The translations under genes were made by a program, and so were the position numbers. Below, piece after piece: positions 16,953 through 25,949 of a stretch of DNA of 64,000 nucleotides. The DNA lies in NCBI RefSeq assembly GCF_029577735.1, contig NZ_JARQTO010000001.1, positions 372,001 through 436,000 of the forward strand, in the 5' to 3' direction. A model generated the notes under the pieces. It made no database searches. It saw only the letters and a list, made by a program, of their open reading frames with translations, and had not been told where the DNA came from. Position 1 is the first letter of the stretch. The number at the start of each line of letters is the position of its first letter. The DNA is from Exercitatus varius (GTDB lineage: Bacteria > Pseudomonadota > Gammaproteobacteria > Enterobacterales > Pasteurellaceae).

Positions 16953-17822
16953 CTAGGCAAATAATTTTTCGCCATAAAGCAAGAAAATCGCCAAAATACC
17001 GAATCCGATGCCGGCGCTATTGATTTTGCTGATACGTTCTTTGAAGAATAACGCACCAACAACCGCACCTAAACAAATTACCCCGATGTCCATGCAGGCA
17101 AATACAATGGTCGGGTTTTCTTTAAAATGCTGATGAGCATAAATGTAAAATAAAATATTGCCGAAATTAAGGCATCCCAACAACATTCCGGCGACAAAAC
17201 TCGGCACCGTCCAACGAGTGCGTTTAATTATCAGATAAGAGAATATCAACATGGCCGCCAGGCTGAAAGCAATAAATAAACTGGTTGGAAACGCACCGCC
17301 CATTAAAGCGATTTTCTTATACAAAATGCCCGACGTTCCCCAAATCAACCACACTCCGCCCAGTGCAAACGCGGCTTTTGCCATATTGCCCACCGTCCCC
17401 GCCGGTTTGAACAGTAAACAGAACAAAGCTAAAAACGCCAGCGCCACGCCGGCAATCCGCAAATCCGTCAACGTTTCACCAAAAATCACCACCGCAGCAA
17501 TAATTTGCAGAAACAACGCTAAACGCTGAGCGGCGTCAGTACGTACAATTCCGCCGTATTCGATAGCCTTCGACATCACCATAAATCCCACCGGTAGCAA
17601 TACGCCTAAAGTAAGAAAAATCGGCTTGGCTTCGCTTTGAATAAAAAATTCGGTAAAACTCAATCCGTTAAAATCCGGACGTAATAGAAAATAACTCAGC
17701 GACAACGCCATGATGTAGCCAAAAGCAATCATCTGTTCCGTCACCACATTAAAGCGTTTACACAGTTTAAACAGCACCGAAACCGATACGCTGCAACAAA
17801 TCGCTAAAACAAGAAAATGCAT
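16953..17822 (-). CDS. DMT-superfamily (EamA-like) inner-membrane transporter
   Basis: Ten hydrophobic segments in 289 residues, arranged as two five-helix EamA-type halves (residues about 1-140 and 150-285), with the second half starting ALGGVWLIWGTSGILYKKI. The DMT group exports or imports many metabolites and the substrate is not predictable here. Upstream of yegP on the same strand with an 82-bp spacer that carries the yegP promoter, so the two are probably separate units. The ATG at 17822 has AAGGAAG just before it. Confidence 0.8.
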   Translation of the reverse strand: MHFLVLAICCSVSVSVLFKLCKRFNVVTEQMIAFGYIMALSLSYFLLRPDFNGLSFTEFFIQSEAKPIFLTLGVLLPVGFMVMSKAIEYGGIVRTDAAQRLALFLQIIAAVVIFGETLTDLRIAGVALAFLALFCLLFKPAGTVGNMAKAAFALGGVWLIWGTSGILYKKIALMGGAFPTSLFIAFSLAAMLIFSYLIIKRTRWTVPSFVAGMLLGCLNFGNILFYIYAHQHFKENPTIVFACMDIGVICLGAVVGALFFKERISKINSAGIGFGILAIFLLYGEKLFA

Positions 17823-17850
17823 ACAACTTCCTTTTTATTGGCGGCGCGTT

Positions 17851-17892
17851 AAAAGTGCGGTCAAAAATTAACGTATTTTTTCCCGCACTTTT
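17851..17892 (-). terminator. Terminator of the mukFEB operon (uptake-signal pair with one variant arm)
   Basis: AAAAGTGCGGTCAAAAA (17851-17867) pairs with TTTTTCCCGCACTTTTT (17876-17892). One arm is a canonical uptake signal and the other has GGG for GGT. It lies 11 bp past the mukB stop. Confidence 0.75.
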
Positions 17893-17902
17893 TCGCCTGT
17901 TT

Positions 17903-20900
17903 TTAAGCCGCCCCCCCAAATCCGCGTAATCCGACTACGTGAACATGTTCCTGGTTGCCTGAAATTTTACGTACCAGTTTATAGGTCGTTCCTTTTTCCG
18001 GACTGATATTTTCAGGCGCGGCAATCAATAATTGCATATCCAAACGTTCGCATAATTCGAATAATGTGCTGATGGATTTGCCGTCCAGGCGCGCCGCTTC
18101 GTCCAGGAACAATAAACGACAAGGCAGAATATCTTTGCCGCGCAGACGCCGGCTTTCCTCTTCCCAGCTTTGAACCACCATAAGCAAAATCGACATCCCC
18201 GTACCGATGGCTTCCCCGGTGGATAGTGCGCCGCTTTCCGCCCGCAACCAGCCGTCCGCGCCCCGATACACTTCCACTTCCAGATTCAGATAATTACGGT
18301 AATCCAGTAATTCTTCACCGATAGTTTGCGCAGTGCGTTGTCCCATGTCGATATGCGGATTCAGGCGTTGATACAACTTCGCGATGGCTTCGGAGAAAGT
18401 CATTCGATTGTCCGTAAATAAATCCTGATATTCTTCCTGATCACCGGATAACGCGTCCAGTAACATCGCATGAGTATCGCGAATATCCACCACCAAACGC
18501 ACGGATTTTACCTGTCCGAAAGCGATATTTTGTAATCCCTGATTGAGCATGCGAATGCGGTTTTGTTCCCGCTGAATGGTTTTACGCATAATATTCGCCA
18601 CCGATTCGGAACTGATCGCCAGTTTTTGTTCACGGCCGGTCAGTTCGTCCGTCAAACGGTTGAGCTCGATTTCCATTTGTTCGATGGCGTCAATCGGATC
18701 ATCGGTTTTAATGATGTCCTGACGGATACGCTCACGCAAATGTTGATACACGGCAATAAAGAATCGCACTTTATTTTCGGGTTTACGGCCGTCTTCGGAA
18801 AGACGCAAAGCATCGCGCAGATATTCATTGTCGGCCACGGCCTGACGTAAAGCACCAAGCGCTTTATCCGACATTGAACGCAATTCGTCCGCCGACAAAT
18901 ACGCCAATTCACGACGATTCAGGCGTTTTTCCACATCGCTGTTACGCGACAAACGAGATACTACGCACCAACTTACTTTCGCCGCAACCACAAGTTCCCG
19001 CTGCTGTTTATAATCCCGTTCCGCTTTACGAATGCGACGGGTTAAATTCTCCGCTTCGCTTTCAATAAGAGTTAATTGTTTTTCAATGTAAGAACGACGC
19101 TGGCGGTTAGCGGAGAGTTGTTGATAAAGTTCGTCTTTACGGATTCTTGCCCGCTCTTCCGCGCCTTCGTCCGCACGCACGCCTAATTCGTTGACTTCGG
19201 CTAATAATTCTTTCAATAAATCATTTTTACTGTTGAAAGAACTCTGTAACTGAATAAAGACCTGATTATATTGAGCAAATTGCGCCTGTTTTTGACGGAG
19301 CTGTTCGCGTTGTGCGTCACGCTGCGCCTGCATTTGCTCCAGACGTACGCGTAGCTGTTCGTTTAATCCGTTGCTTTCAGTTTGCACATTGTCTTCATAA
19401 CTGAAATGCGCTTTGCGCTGTACTACGTCCGCTAAGGCAAAGGCTTTTTGCTGCGCTTGTTTTTGCATAGCGACGGCTTGGGCAAACTCCTCTTTTAAGC
19501 GCTCGTAATTTTCCGGATCGCTTTGCAATGTAGCGGCAATTGGCTCTAATTGTGACAACGTCGCGCCGTGCTGGCGGATGAAAATCTCGTCCTGTTCCGC
19601 TAAATCCAATTGTTCGCGGGTTTCGTCAATACGATCCTGCAAACCGTCGTCGGCAATCACCGCAAGTTGCGGAATCAGTTTATTCAGCAGTTGCATTTTT
19701 TCTTTTGCCGCATCCAATTTAATTCGGATTTGTTGTTCACCCGTTGAAAGTGCGGTCAATTCTCGCTCGATTTCGTTACGTTCCGCATTAATCTCACGCA
19801 TGGTTTCTTCCGGGTTCGGCAGAAACGCTAAGGCTAAATGCAAACCGACAAATTGACCGAGTTGTTGATGTAAACGCTGACATTTTTGCACGTCGAAAGC
19901 GCGTTGCGCATAAGCTTCCGCCACTTCGTCACGCTGCGCCTCCAGCTCCGCCAGATGTTTTTCACGGGCGGCACGGCCAAATAACGGGATATCCGGGAAT
20001 TTGGAATAACGCACTTCGCGATCGGAAACCTGCACCACAACCCCGTGTTCCAGTTCCTGCGCCGCTAACACGCTGTCGTCAAAGGCGGACGGATCACCTT
20101 CGATTAAATATAAATCGTCCGGGCAATCTTCCAGTTCGGACAGCTGCGCTTTCACCGCATTCAAATCGCGCACAACAATAGCATGGCGGGCCGGTCCGTA
20201 GAGTGCAGAAAAATACGGCGCATCTTCAAAAGGCACGTCATCGTACAGTTCGGACAACAACACGCCGCCGAATCGTTCCGCCAACAGGTTCAACCGCGCA
20301 TCTTCCGAGCCGTCCGGCTGGCTTAAACGGGAAATCTGCTCATCCAGTTGCTGACGTTTATGCTCGAGTTGATCGCGTTGAATGGTGAATTCGCGCTCTT
20401 TCACTAACTGCGTCTGCATAAAATTCATCACATCCTGACTGTCGTCAAAACGCTCGCCGGACTGCTCTTGCAAACGCTCCAAGGCGGCTTGCGCCGTTAA
20501 CCATGCCGGCGCTTTTGCCGCATGATCATTATAAAGCGCCGTCAGCTGTTCGCGTTTTTGACGCAAAGTCGAACGTTCTTCCACTTGGGCGGACAGTTCT
20601 CCGCTTAAATCCTCGATAATGGCTTCATGTTCCGTGTAACATTCTTCCAATTCGTCGGCATCGGTTAAATTCAGTCCTGCGCGTTGATTAAATTCGGTTA
20701 ATAAACGTACCGCACTTTGTTGTTGTGCATAACGTTGTTCCAGCTCATGCAGTTTTGCCCGCAGTTGCGGAGTCTGCGCCGCCTGCACTTTTTGGGTCGG
20801 AAACTCTCGTAATAAGGCTTTAGCGCTTTCCCACGCCGCAGAGCGCGGCATTTCCCCCGCAATTTTACAGACTAATTGATAAGCTTTATCGAACTGAGAT

Positions 20901-22438
20901 TTTGCCGCTTCGGAAATGGACATTTTCTGTTCCAGTTCCAGCACGCGCTCCGTTAAGGTTTCCGCTTGCGCGGCAAATTCTTCGTGATATTCGTCAACGT
21001 TTTTCACCGCTAAATCCGCTAATCCGCACAAAGTTTTGGCTTTTTCCAACGCCTGAATAGCCTGTTGATATTGCAAGGCGCGGGTTTGTTGCGCGTCCAA
21101 GGCTTGTTGGTAATCGGCTAACTGAGAACGGATTTGATCCACTTCCGTTTCAATCAGCTCAAATTGCGTCTGACTGCTTTCCACTTGTTCGCCGGCGGTT
21201 TCCACCACCATTTTTTGTTCTTCCAACTTTTCCGTCAGCTCGTTTACATCATCTTGATAACGTTCGATTTTTTCCTGATGACGCAAGGCATTCAGCACCA
21301 AATTAAGATGATCGGACGCACTTTGGTGATCCACTTCCAGCACCTTTTCGCTTTCCGCCAGCTCGGCGGCTTCACGGCTTAAATCCACCAAACGGTGCTG
21401 AGATAAATTCTGTTCCGATTTAGCGTTATACCATTCTTTACGGAAATTTAACGCGGTTTCGATGTTGCCCCGACGCTCGTTAGCGTTGCGCATGTAATCC
21501 GACGCCACATAATTGGTGGTTTCCGTGATCAGATGTTTAAACAAATCGCGATCCGCCTGAGTCATTTTAATGGCTTCCAACGTCATACGGTTTTCCCGCA
21601 AAGCCGATTCCATGTCCTGGAAGGCCTTGCGCACGCCCAGATTTTCCGGCAACAAATAATCGCGCAAGGATTTGGTAATGGCACTGGAAATCCCGCCGTA
21701 GAGAGAAGCTTCGATTAATTTGTAGAATTTGCTGCGATCGGACGACGAGCGCAAACGGCGCGGAATAATGCCCAAATCGAACATCATGCCGTGATAATCG
21801 GCAACGGAATGATATTGCTTGAATTGACCGCCAATTTCGTCGATTTTGTCTTTAATTTCGGTTAAATTTAATACTTTCGCCTGACGTTCGCTGACGGCTT
21901 CGGTGAAAAGTGCGGTCGGATTTAACGACAATTCTACGCCCTGAATGCTGAAAGTTTTGAGATCCACTTTCTTATCCCGTCCCGCCACTTGCTGCAAACG
22001 AACGCCAACTAAAGTGCGCTGATGACGGGAGTTAATCGTGTCCAGCACGGCATAACAAACGCCTGGGCGCAATTTCCCGTGCAACCCTTTATCACGGGAA
22101 CCGCCGCTGGCGCCGGCTTCCGTGGTGTTACGGAAATGTAATAAGGTTAAATCCGGAATCAAGGCGGTGACAAAACCCGCCATGGTAGTGGATTTTCCCG
22201 CACCGTTACCGCCGGATAGCGTGGTCACCAGTTCATCCAAATCGAAAGTACGGGCGAAAAAACCGTTCCAGTTAATTAAGGTGAGCGAACGGAATTTGCC
22301 GCGCTCGACGCCAGCCGGCACGCTGAACGGCGAAAGTGCGGGAGAATTTTCAATCGTTTTTTCATCGTCCGCCGTTTCCGCCTGTTCTACGACCGCTTCG
22401 GTTTCCAGCACATCTTGCTCTAATTCAAAATCCGCCAT
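17903..22438 (-). CDS. mukB: Chromosome partition protein MukB (SMC-like)
   Basis: ATPase subunit of the MukBEF condensin that compacts and segregates the chromosome; 1511 residues against 1486 in E. coli. Walker A is GGNGAGKST at residues 76-84, long coiled coils occupy about 330-680 and 850-1250 around a hinge, and the ABC signature (LSTGEAIGTGMS) and Walker B (LLFLDEAARLD) are near the C-terminus. The first 44 residues are an acidic extension absent from E. coli MukB; the codon where E. coli starts (MIERGKF) is Val here, so the extension is needed. The start overlaps the mukE stop as TAATG, showing translational coupling. Three uptake signals lie in the gene (19748, 20709, 21908). Confidence 0.97.
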   Translation of the reverse strand: MADFELEQDVLETEAVVEQAETADDEKTIENSPALSPFSVPAGVERGKFRSLTLINWNGFFARTFDLDELVTTLSGGNGAGKSTTMAGFVTALIPDLTLLHFRNTTEAGASGGSRDKGLHGKLRPGVCYAVLDTINSRHQRTLVGVRLQQVAGRDKKVDLKTFSIQGVELSLNPTALFTEAVSERQAKVLNLTEIKDKIDEIGGQFKQYHSVADYHGMMFDLGIIPRRLRSSSDRSKFYKLIEASLYGGISSAITKSLRDYLLPENLGVRKAFQDMESALRENRMTLEAIKMTQADRDLFKHLITETTNYVASDYMRNANERRGNIETALNFRKEWYNAKSEQNLSQHRLVDLSREAAELAESEKVLEVDHQSASDHLNLVLNALRHQEKIERYQDDVNELTEKLEEQKMVVETAGEQVESSQTQFELIETEVDQIRSQLADYQQALDAQQTRALQYQQAIQALEKAKTLCGLADLAVKNVDEYHEEFAAQAETLTERVLELEQKMSISEAAKSQFDKAYQLVCKIAGEMPRSAAWESAKALLREFPTQKVQAAQTPQLRAKLHELEQRYAQQQSAVRLLTEFNQRAGLNLTDADELEECYTEHEAIIEDLSGELSAQVEERSTLRQKREQLTALYNDHAAKAPAWLTAQAALERLQEQSGERFDDSQDVMNFMQTQLVKEREFTIQRDQLEHKRQQLDEQISRLSQPDGSEDARLNLLAERFGGVLLSELYDDVPFEDAPYFSALYGPARHAIVVRDLNAVKAQLSELEDCPDDLYLIEGDPSAFDDSVLAAQELEHGVVVQVSDREVRYSKFPDIPLFGRAAREKHLAELEAQRDEVAEAYAQRAFDVQKCQRLHQQLGQFVGLHLALAFLPNPEETMREINAERNEIERELTALSTGEQQIRIKLDAAKEKMQLLNKLIPQLAVIADDGLQDRIDETREQLDLAEQDEIFIRQHGATLSQLEPIAATLQSDPENYERLKEEFAQAVAMQKQAQQKAFALADVVQRKAHFSYEDNVQTESNGLNEQLRVRLEQMQAQRDAQREQLRQKQAQFAQYNQVFIQLQSSFNSKNDLLKELLAEVNELGVRADEGAEERARIRKDELYQQLSANRQRRSYIEKQLTLIESEAENLTRRIRKAERDYKQQRELVVAAKVSWCVVSRLSRNSDVEKRLNRRELAYLSADELRSMSDKALGALRQAVADNEYLRDALRLSEDGRKPENKVRFFIAVYQHLRERIRQDIIKTDDPIDAIEQMEIELNRLTDELTGREQKLAISSESVANIMRKTIQREQNRIRMLNQGLQNIAFGQVKSVRLVVDIRDTHAMLLDALSGDQEEYQDLFTDNRMTFSEAIAKLYQRLNPHIDMGQRTAQTIGEELLDYRNYLNLEVEVYRGADGWLRAESGALSTGEAIGTGMSILLMVVQSWEEESRRLRGKDILPCRLLFLDEAARLDGKSISTLFELCERLDMQLLIAAPENISPEKGTTYKLVRKISGNQEHVHVVGLRGFGGAA

Positions 22439-23175
22439 TATTCCGCTCCTTCTTGATTATCGTCATCTTCAAAATCTTCTTCATTTTCCACCGCACTTTC
22501 ATCTTCCGCCGCGTTCTTTTCTGCGGCAAGCGATTCAGGCGTCGCCGCTTCCCCGTCGCGGATTAAACGTAATTGCGCTTCGCGCGGATCGTCTCCGGCT
22601 CGCACTTCCGCGCCGAAACGGAATACGGATTCGGAAATGGTAAATTTCCCGCTGTTTTGTTCGCCGACCGTATGCAACATCCCCAGCCGGCGCAGGCGTC
22701 CGATTGCCGCCCGCACTTTTTCCGCTAATTTCTGCTTATCCAAATCCGAACCGCTGGCGCGCAAATTGATGGCTTTCAGCAATTTCGCCTCGTCCGCCAG
22801 ATTTAATAATTCATCGTACACTTCCTGTACGCTGAAAATGCCCTGTTGCGCCAATCGCTCCGGGCTGAGATACAAATAACACAACACTTTACCGACCAGC
22901 ATTTCCAGCTCGCTCAATACCGAACGGGCAATCAATGTGGTGGCTTTCGGCCGTAAATAGAAAAAACCTTCCGGCGCGCGAATAAGTTCCACGTTATAGC
23001 GACGGTAAAAACCGTCCAGCTCGTTTTGGAAATCCGCCAGAAAGGCGTAGTTGTCAAGATGTTCCTGTCCGATGTGTCTGCCTGAACGCAACTGGCTGTC
23101 TACCGCAGGAAACAGCGGATTGGCGATTGCCGCCGCCAATTTGGTTGAAATTAAGTCTTGAAGATTTTCGTTCAT
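22438..23175 (-). CDS. mukE: Chromosome partition protein MukE
   Basis: Winged-helix (kite) subunit of MukBEF that binds MukF and DNA; 245 residues. The conserved core includes LRSGRHIGQEHLDNYAFL near residue 30, FFYLRPKATTLIARSVLSELEMLVGKVLCYLYLSPERL around 80-110, and a second winged helix to about 185. The C-terminal 50 residues are very acidic (AAEDESAVENEEDFEDDDNQ). It sits between mukF (41-bp gap) and mukB (overlapping stop/start) in one operon. An uptake signal is at 22490-22498 in the acidic tail. Confidence 0.96.
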   Translation of the reverse strand: MNENLQDLISTKLAAAIANPLFPAVDSQLRSGRHIGQEHLDNYAFLADFQNELDGFYRRYNVELIRAPEGFFYLRPKATTLIARSVLSELEMLVGKVLCYLYLSPERLAQQGIFSVQEVYDELLNLADEAKLLKAINLRASGSDLDKQKLAEKVRAAIGRLRRLGMLHTVGEQNSGKFTISESVFRFGAEVRAGDDPREAQLRLIRDGEAATPESLAAEKNAAEDESAVENEEDFEDDDNQEGAE

Positions 23176-23216
23176 AATTATATTTCCGTAAGCGGGCTTA
23201 CCGGCCCTGCATTCAA

Positions 23217-24551
23217 TTATTTATATTCATCAATTACATTTGCCTGCACTTCCGCGCCGTAATCGTTGATCTCATGCCATTGGGAATACACGCCCGACAA
23301 GTCGGCACTCGCCATGCCCAGACGTACCGCCTGATCCACGATAATCCTCGCCACATCGAAATGACGGGAAAGCGGATAATTGTCGAGTTGTTGTTTTAAC
23401 ACCAGGCTTAAATCGATTGGCTGATTATGTTCGCGCTGATGAATCAACAACGCCTGCATGGTTTCGACAATTTGTTCATGTAAATCAGAAAGCTGTTCAT
23501 ATTCTAATTCTTCCGGCAATTCGCCAAGGGCATCTTCGTCGCGCAAAGCTAATTCTTCGTCGCGCAAATCCACTAATCGTTCCGCCTGCGCCGTCCACAG
23601 GAACCAAGGCGCATCGAAATAACCGCGAATGGAATGGCGTAAACGTTGGCTGAACACGCGGTTTTTATCCATATCGATCGCCGTTCGTATAAATTTATGT
23701 ACGTGGCGGTCATAACCAATCCACAGGTCGATCGCTTGTTGTCCCCAACTGATAATGCGGTCAAGTTTGGACTGTAAATCCACGATAAGTTGATCAATGA
23801 AATACAGTTCGCTCTGCCCGATGACACAATCCTGAATACGCAACAATTGCGCCTGTAATTTGTCGCCCGCCGCATTCAGCGTATCCTGCAATTCGCGCAG
23901 ATTACCGGAAGTTTCGTCCAGCAGACGCTCGCAACTGGCAATAGCGGCCTGCCAGTCTTTGGTCAGCAGTTCGGCGATTTCTTCTTTAATATTTTGTTGA
24001 TTTTCATCCATGATGCGTTGCGACAAATCAATGCTGTCAAAAATTTCCGCCACGGAATATTTCAACGGAGCAAATACGTTACGACGCCAGTAATATTCGT
24101 CTTCTTCCCGTCGCACCGCTTCTTCCGCCGCTTCGGAAGCCCGTTGGATTTCATCGGCAACAATGGCCAACTGCACGGAAAGGCGCAACGCGGAAAATTC
24201 ACGCTGACGGATATAATAATCGGACACGCCCACGCCCAGCGGTGTTAGGCGATAAATAGACAAGCCTTCGGTGAATTCGCTGCTGAAACGATTAATAAAA
24301 CGCTGCTTCACCAAATCGTTGATGGCGTTATTGGCGCGGGTGGCGATGTTTTCGGATTGAGCGAATTGCTTCGATACGTGACGAAAAATATCTACCAAAT
24401 CGCTTTCCTGCATTTCGCCGTCAAAGCGTTCGTTGTTATACAACGCAATTGCCAGCAAATAGGACAACCGTTCGGTATTCAGGCTTAACGAGAACTCTCG
24501 TTCGCGCGCCCAGGAAACCAGTTCGGGAAGAGTTTGTGATGTTTCGGACAT
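23217..24551 (-). CDS. mukF: Chromosome partition protein MukF (kleisin)
   Basis: Kleisin subunit that bridges MukB heads; 444 residues (E. coli 440). N-terminal winged helix (ELVSWARER, then LSYLLAIALYNNERFDGEM), a central four-helix region with the acidic segment near residues 300-330, and the C-terminal winged helix that contacts the MukB cap. It is the first gene of mukF-mukE-mukB. In E. coli a methyltransferase gene precedes mukF; here the upstream neighbour is the divergent ttcA, so the operon must start in the 220-bp spacer. The ATG at 24551 fits the family's MSE start. Confidence 0.96.
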   Translation of the reverse strand: MSETSQTLPELVSWAREREFSLSLNTERLSYLLAIALYNNERFDGEMQESDLVDIFRHVSKQFAQSENIATRANNAINDLVKQRFINRFSSEFTEGLSIYRLTPLGVGVSDYYIRQREFSALRLSVQLAIVADEIQRASEAAEEAVRREEDEYYWRRNVFAPLKYSVAEIFDSIDLSQRIMDENQQNIKEEIAELLTKDWQAAIASCERLLDETSGNLRELQDTLNAAGDKLQAQLLRIQDCVIGQSELYFIDQLIVDLQSKLDRIISWGQQAIDLWIGYDRHVHKFIRTAIDMDKNRVFSQRLRHSIRGYFDAPWFLWTAQAERLVDLRDEELALRDEDALGELPEELEYEQLSDLHEQIVETMQALLIHQREHNQPIDLSLVLKQQLDNYPLSRHFDVARIIVDQAVRLGMASADLSGVYSQWHEINDYGAEVQANVIDEYK

Positions 24552-24771
24552 GTCATTATTCTCACAAAACAGAATTTAAATAACAAAAATATTGCCGATT
24601 ATACAGGAATTCGGAAAGATCTTATAGCTTGATTTTTCACAAAAAACAGGCAAAATTTTGCCCGCACTTTATGCCTTTTCAAATCGCTTTTCTCGCATTT
24701 TCTTGGTTGCTTTTTCCGAATAAAACCGTACCATACGCAGGATTTTCATTTTATTGATAAAGAAAAATGCT

Positions 24772-25707
24772 ATGACGGAACAAACGGAAAAAGCCAAAAA
24801 ACAGATTTATAACCTGAACAAATTACAGAAACGTTTACGCCGCAACGTAGGCAACGCCATTGCGGATTTCAATATGATTGAAGAAGGCGATAAAGTGATG
24901 GTGTGTCTGTCCGGCGGAAAAGACAGCTACACCTTGCTGGACATTTTGCTGAACTTAAAACTCAGTGCGCCGATTCATTTTGATATTGTAGCGGTGAATT
25001 TGGATCAAAAACAACCGGGTTTTCCCGAACACGTGTTGCCGCAATATTTGGAAAGTATCGGCGTCGACTACAAAATTGTGGAAGAAAACACTTACGGCAT
25101 CGTGAAAGAAAAAATTCCGGAAGGCAAAACCACCTGTTCTCTTTGTTCCCGACTGCGACGCGGTATTTTATACCGCACGGCGACAGAATTGGGCGCCACC
25201 AAAATCGCCTTGGGCCATCATCGCGACGATATGCTGGCGACGCTGTTTTTGAATATGTTTTACGGCGGAAAATTGAAATCCATGCCGCCGAAACTAATCA
25301 GTGACGACGGCAAACAAATCGTGATTCGCCCGCTGGCTTACTGTAAAGAAAAAGACATTGAAAAATATGCGGTGGCAAAGCAGTTCCCGATTATTCCCTG
25401 CAATCTGTGCGGTTCACAGCCGAATTTACAACGCCAGGTGGTAAAAGACATGCTGAATACTTGGGATCGGCAATATCCCGGTCGTCTGGAAACCATGTTT
25501 TCCGCTATGCAAAACGTGACGCCATCCCATTTATGCGATGCGAATTTATTTGATTTTAAGAACATTCGTCGAGGACAACGCTTAGCCGGCGTTGAAGGCG
25601 ATATCGCTTTTGATAAGGAAGAATTGCCGACGCTTGCGCAATTTGATGAAGATGAATTTTCGGATTTCAGCGAGGAAAATCTGATTCATTTTAAAGAAGT
25701 GAATTAA
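24772..25707 (+). CDS. ttcA: tRNA 2-thiocytidine(32) synthetase TtcA
   Basis: PP-loop ATPase that thiolates cytidine 32 in some tRNAs with an Fe-S cluster. With the ATG at 24772 it has 311 residues, as in E. coli. The ATP-binding PP-loop is CLSGGKDSYTLL near residue 50; the cluster cysteines are the pair in TTCSLCSRLRRG and the one in PCNLCGSQ. An in-frame TTG at 24754 is rejected because the family starts at MTEQ. It is followed by an uptake-signal hairpin. Confidence 0.95.
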   Translation: MTEQTEKAKKQIYNLNKLQKRLRRNVGNAIADFNMIEEGDKVMVCLSGGKDSYTLLDILLNLKLSAPIHFDIVAVNLDQKQPGFPEHVLPQYLESIGVDYKIVEENTYGIVKEKIPEGKTTCSLCSRLRRGILYRTATELGATKIALGHHRDDMLATLFLNMFYGGKLKSMPPKLISDDGKQIVIRPLAYCKEKDIEKYAVAKQFPIIPCNLCGSQPNLQRQVVKDMLNTWDRQYPGRLETMFSAMQNVTPSHLCDANLFDFKNIRRGQRLAGVEGDIAFDKEELPTLAQFDEDEFSDFSEENLIHFKEVN

Positions 25708-25719
25708 TCTTGTTCATCT

Positions 25720-25757
25720 AAGTGCGGGAAAAAAATGAAAAATTTTCACCGCACTTT
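25720..25757 (+). terminator. Uptake-signal hairpin terminator of ttcA
   Basis: AAGTGCGGG (25720) pairs with CCGCACTTT (ending 25757) with one bulged base and A/T-rich inner arms, 12 bp after the ttcA stop; the 3' tail is CTTACTTCC, so the T-run is poor. Confidence 0.55.
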
Positions 25758-25812
25758 CTTACTTCCCGTTTAGCCGAACGATTGCCCGCATTCGGCGCTA
25801 TTTCTTGGGTTA

Positions 25813-25828
25813 ACACTATATCTTGTAG
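25813..25828. promoter_or_regulatory. NrdR-box-like element 1 upstream of nrdD
   Basis: ACACTATATCTTGTAG resembles the NrdR box ACACTATATATAGTGT, with the left half perfect and the right half degenerate. NrdR represses ribonucleotide reductase genes and usually binds paired boxes. Confidence 0.45.
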
Positions 25829-25895
25829 TTTTATCCGAACGAATATCCACGATATTGTGATGAAGATACCTAAATTGTTGTTGAATTCCTGTTTT

Positions 25896-25911
25896 GATCT
25901 ATATATAGTAT
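25896..25911. promoter_or_regulatory. NrdR-box-like element 2 upstream of nrdD
   Basis: GATCTATATATAGTAT keeps the NrdR core CTATATATAGT, 39 bp before the nrdD start. It begins 83 bp after box 1, close to eight helical turns, which is wider than the usual paired spacing of about three turns. Confidence 0.5.
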
Positions 25912-25949
25912 AGACCACCTCAAACAAACACTACATATAGGTAACTATT

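Noticed and set aside
22122..22643. 173-codon plus-strand frame
   Set aside because: It is antisense to the coupled mukE-mukB junction and has no family resemblance.
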